Shown: positions 60,870 through 64,000 of the stretch, one piece after another
Layout: each line of letters starts with the position of its first letter
Position numbering within the stretch: position 1 is the first letter of the stretch
Assembly: GCF_028283705.1 (NCBI RefSeq)
Contig: NZ_JAPWKD010000024.1
Span: 1-64,000 of the forward strand
Direction of reading: 5' to 3'
DNA: 64,000 nt
DNA from: Pantoea sp.
GTDB lineage: Bacteria; Pseudomonadota; Gammaproteobacteria; Enterobacterales; Enterobacteriaceae
The notes under the pieces: generated by a model
What the model was told of the DNA's origin: nothing
Seen by the model: the letters and a program-made list of their open reading frames with translations, nothing else
Databases searched by the model: none
Program-made: the position numbers and the translations under genes

Positions 60870-61109
60870 CTATTGCATGAAGTTCCAGAACTCATCCATG
60901 ACTAACGGAAGACGTCCCGGTTTCTTACCTCTGAAATATCTTCCACGCGGCAGTTTCTCTCCCCGTTTCAGCCGCGAAATCCAGTCTTTGTAGGCAGGCC
61001 GTTGCCGTGGCGGTGAGCCAAAACGACTCAGCGACTGCGTCACCTCAGTAAGACGTATCTCACCGGTTCTTAACCGCGCTGCTTTCACAAATTCCTGCAT
61101 GCTCATCAC
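60870..61109 (-). CDS. Unknown small basic protein downstream of the partition genes
   Basis: 79 residues; the second Met (MSMQEFV) may be the true start. Basic middle and C-terminal part with KDWISRLKRGEKLPRGRYFRGKKPGRLPLVMDEFWNFM. Could bind nucleic acid. Last gene of the minus-strand run after parM-parR. Confidence 0.55.
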   Translation of the reverse strand: MMSMQEFVKAARLRTGEIRLTEVTQSLSRFGSPPRQRPAYKDWISRLKRGEKLPRGRYFRGKKPGRLPLVMDEFWNFMQ

Positions 61110-61133
61110 TGAACTCCATTCTTCGTGCCATTT

Positions 61134-61373
61134 TCAGCGTTGTTTATTTTTTTTCCAGGTCCCATCAGACAGAAACATCGACCGTGCCACAAAAGCCCCC
61201 CAGAAAACCTGTAAGGTGATTTTCACCAGTTCGCTGGCTTCATGAAGAAAAAACAGCGGCACGATAAACAGGGCACTGAGAAGAAATCCCCACTCTGCCG
61301 TGCTCTTTCGGTCCTTGCCGGTCAGGGTCTTAAAGCCCAGAAAGCCGGCGGTCATAAACAGTGCTTTATTCAT
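61134..61373 (-). CDS. Unknown small membrane protein downstream of parR
   Basis: 79 residues with two hydrophobic segments (WGFLLSALFIVPLFFL and LVKITLQVFWGAFVA), short basic ends. It lies 23 bases after parR in the same direction. No known role in partition. Confidence 0.6.
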   Translation of the reverse strand: MNKALFMTAGFLGFKTLTGKDRKSTAEWGFLLSALFIVPLFFLHEASELVKITLQVFWGAFVARSMFLSDGTWKKNKQR

Positions 61374-61396
61374 TGGCTCTCCACGGCACAGGGTTC

Positions 61397-61765
61397 TCAG
61401 TCCGAACCAAACATTTGTTTTGCATTGTTCCGGGTTTCATCCGCCGCATCAGGTTGCACCGGAGGACATTCGACCTCCGGTGTCTGAGCAGAAGCAGAGG
61501 CCTGTTCAGCCGAAAGATTTTTCGGACTGACGGCTCTGATCACCTGCAGCACTTCCTCCGCTGTCGTTTTCTCACTCAGCAGCTCTGACAGAAGGAACGG
61601 CAATCGGGGGTCTATACGTTGCAGCGCAAACCCGCTCAGCATCGCAGCCTTCCATAGGCGGCCACGCTCCCCCTGCTGCGTGCTTTCTGTAAAGGCATCA
61701 GCAAACTCTTCACCCGGACTGGACTTCGGGTTGATGTAAAACTGGATTTTCCTGCGGGTGTCCAT
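61397..61765 (-). CDS. parR: ParR/StbB, centromere-binding partition protein
   Basis: 122 residues from the ATG at 61765 (MDTRRKIQFYINPK), 4 bases after the parM stop. Shares with R1 ParR the basic N-terminal RHH part, QQGERGRLWKAAMLSGFALQRIDPRLPFLLSELL and the tail DETRNNAKQMF. Binds parC and links plasmids to ParM filaments. Confidence 0.9.
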   Translation of the reverse strand: MDTRRKIQFYINPKSSPGEEFADAFTESTQQGERGRLWKAAMLSGFALQRIDPRLPFLLSELLSEKTTAEEVLQVIRAVSPKNLSAEQASASAQTPEVECPPVQPDAADETRNNAKQMFGSD

Positions 61766-61769
61766 CTCT

Positions 61770-62726
61770 TTATCCGATAGCAAGCATCCCGAGGACTAAA
61801 TCGAACTGGGATGACTCTGTTTTATAAAAGCGCTCCGGCCGCACACTGCAATGCATACGCACTGCATCTGCAATTATTTCTGCGCCACCGCCGATAACCA
61901 TAACATGCGTAAAGCCTTCAAACGAACTGACAGCGCTGATCACACGATGAATCAGGCGGTTACAGGATTCATTCAGTGTATCTTTCACCAGGCTGACACG
62001 GGAAACATCATTAATACGATTTTGCAGATAATCTGCATCTGTGCGGTGAATAATAATGTCATCGGCCAGATAGCTGCTGCCGCGTGTTCCGGCGTTCCGC
62101 AGAGCATCAGCCACCGCCCCCGTCATCAGTGATACTCCGATAGTCGCGTCTCCGTAAATACGGGAAATACCGCTCATCCGGCCGCGTACCTGTGAAATAT
62201 CAAGCGTAGTTCCCCCCAGATCGATAATGAGCAGAGAGTCCAGAGGGTCCAGTTTACTCAGTATCTCAAAACCGGCAGGAATGGATTCCGGTCTAACCTT
62301 CACACTTCTGACCGAGAAAACTTCCCCATGATTTGCTTTAACCGGCCGGAGCAGACTTTGCCTCTTTCGTTCAATATTTACCGTATTGGGCTGGTTACTA
62401 TGGTCGTAATACTCGGTCAGCGGTAATGTGACCGTGATATCAACTTCACAGGGCGGGATCCCTGCCATCAGCAAAGCATGATGCACGGCCACTACATTCA
62501 CATCGCTGTACTGCCATGCAATATTCGTGGTGATCACCGCATCCGGTGAAATGGGATCAAATGAATAATGCTCGTCATTCATCGCGTAGTTGTAAGCTGC
62601 CTTTTCGCCGAAAGATACAGACCACTCACGTTTAAAGCTGTTCGGGCTGAGAGAAGTACGTACTTTCTCCCCTTCTTTCCAGGCCAGCTTGATATTGGTT
62701 GAACCGTCATCGATAAAAATCTTCAC
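61770..62726 (-). CDS. parM: ParM/StbA, actin-like plasmid partition ATPase
   Basis: 318 residues (R1 ParM 320) from a GTG at 62726 with AAGGAG upstream; the ATG further upstream would lie in the centromere. Actin-fold motifs: FIDDGSTNIKLAWKEG (phosphate 1), SFKREWSVSFGEKAAYNY, DSLLIIDLGGTTLDISQV (phosphate 2), THVMVIGGGAEII (adenosine). Polymerises to push plasmid copies apart. Confidence 0.95.
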   Translation of the reverse strand: MKIFIDDGSTNIKLAWKEGEKVRTSLSPNSFKREWSVSFGEKAAYNYAMNDEHYSFDPISPDAVITTNIAWQYSDVNVVAVHHALLMAGIPPCEVDITVTLPLTEYYDHSNQPNTVNIERKRQSLLRPVKANHGEVFSVRSVKVRPESIPAGFEILSKLDPLDSLLIIDLGGTTLDISQVRGRMSGISRIYGDATIGVSLMTGAVADALRNAGTRGSSYLADDIIIHRTDADYLQNRINDVSRVSLVKDTLNESCNRLIHRVISAVSSFEGFTHVMVIGGGAEIIADAVRMHCSVRPERFYKTESSQFDLVLGMLAIG

Positions 62727-62845
62727 AACCCTCTCCTTAACCTCAAATTGAGAACTATTTGAGATAAATATACAAAACGCGAAGTCCCCCATCAATGGTT
62801 ATTCTCATATTTATCTCATAAAAATCTCAATTAGTGCTCAATTTA
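62727..62845. other. parC: parC centromere and parMR promoter region
   Basis: Repeated TGAGA/TCTCA units, e.g. at 62749-62753, 62760-62764, 62803-62807, 62814-62818 and 62825-62829, in an AT-rich stretch directly upstream of parM; the last three are spaced exactly 11 bp. R1 parC also has 11-bp repeats around its promoter bound by ParR. Confidence 0.75.
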
Positions 62846-63270
62846 TGATTCTGATTAGGGCTGGATTTGATGCCTGGGTACATCACGGTAGTGGCGATAT
62901 ATGCGTGGCCAACACCATCAGGGTGGATGCTCACTGAATTGAATGAGGGAAGAACGGCGGGAGACGGCAGAACTTGTTCTGGTGTCGGGGCCGCCGTTGG
63001 ACAACCGAACGCAGTGAGGGCGACAGAAAGCAATCTGAAAGTGTTGTGTGCTATTGAAAGAAAGCTGGCAGTCAACTCATTGACTGGGAAACCGATGTTG
63101 AATAGTTATCCTCAGGAGCAATAAAGAACTACAAATTTAATACATGTGTATTCATTTTGAAGTCTTAATGAATTGCATAATGAGAGTGATATTACTGAGA
63201 ATAAGCACAAAAAAACCGCCTTAGCGGGTTTCTTTAGCTGATGTGGGTTTTCTTCGATACACCGGCCATA
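62846..63270. other. Region between parC and the IS, no gene supported
   Basis: About 425 bases. Frames of about 82-85 codons exist on both strands; the minus one has a hydrophobic start and Pro-rich middle and could be a remnant, but neither has a good start signal. A hairpin with AAACC/GGTTT arms around 63211-63230 followed by CTTT may be a terminator. Confidence 0.45.
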
Positions 63271-63342
63271 TGTAGTGGTTTACTGAATTTGGCCACCTGA
63301 ACAGAGGTGATATGCTCGCCTCAGAACAACACAGGTGCCTTA

Positions 63343-64000
<658 letters not shown>

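Noticed and set aside
62827..63124. Overlapping ORFs of 82 and 85 codons between parC and the IS911-like element
   Set aside because: Both strands are open and neither has a ribosome site or family mark; a remnant is possible but cannot be shown.

Overview
The window reads as part of a large conjugative plasmid of the F/IncF type from an enterobacterial host. The evidence is an F-type transfer operon in F order, an F-like nic site, the psiB/psiA/ardA leading-region genes, a ParM/ParR partition locus of the R1/R100 type, an umuDC-type SOS operon, and enterobacterial small genes such as a DUF1471 protein. Genus cannot be fixed from the sequence alone. No replication initiator, relaxase (traI), traD or ssb gene lies inside the window.

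Layout. 1-19.8 kb (minus strand): transfer operon traA-L-E-K-B, an RfaH/NusG-like regulator, several unknown small membrane genes (one frameshifted), traV, a mini P-loop ORF, traC, trbI, traW, three unknown genes, traU, trbC, traN, traF, trbA- and traQ-position genes, trbB, a trbF-position gene, traH and the start of traG. 19.8-22.4 kb: control and oriT region, with a perfect CRP half-site pair, a TraY-like tandem ribbon-helix-helix gene facing away from traA, traM, a set of 33-bp iterons and a recognisable F-type nic site, then the plus-strand lytic transglycosylase (gene X/orf169 position). 22.9-40.3 kb: leading region, almost all genes on the minus strand, pointing toward oriT. It holds three copies of a structured 540-700 bp block, each placed before a different unknown gene whose first ~16 residues are the same. 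It also holds a DNA-methylase-like gene without a visible NPPY motif, psiA, psiB, a ParB-like gene and ardA. A 4.56-kb element with 44-bp inverted repeats, itself hit by an IS1182-type IS, sits in this region.

40.7-48.1 kb: an IS110-family transposase with a structured leader, then a probable D-tartrate catabolic operon (divergent LysR regulator, TarD dehydratase, FAH-family protein, MFS transporter, HMG-CoA-lyase-like protein, tautomerase). 48.1-49.6 kb is mostly non-coding. 49.6-60.8 kb: a DUF1471 gene and a LexA-controlled umuD-umuC operon. umuC is cut in two by a ~9-kb Tn554-like transposon (two tyrosine recombinases) carrying arsR-arsB-arsC, arsR-arsH, a broken arsC copy, a VIT-family transporter and a cytochrome-b-like protein with a candidate Fur site. 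60.9-62.8 kb: parM-parR partition operon with its centromere and two small downstream genes. 63.27 kb to the end: the left part of an IS911-like element.

How the parts work together. DNA entering at nic would bring the gene X side first, so the + strand would be the transferred strand and the template for the minus-strand leading genes. That is the arrangement expected for early expression from single-stranded promoters of anti-SOS (psiB), anti-restriction (ardA) and probably other counter-defence functions. The transfer operon has its own NusG paralogue and CRP input. The accessory blocks add tartrate use, mutagenic SOS repair (now broken) and arsenic resistance.
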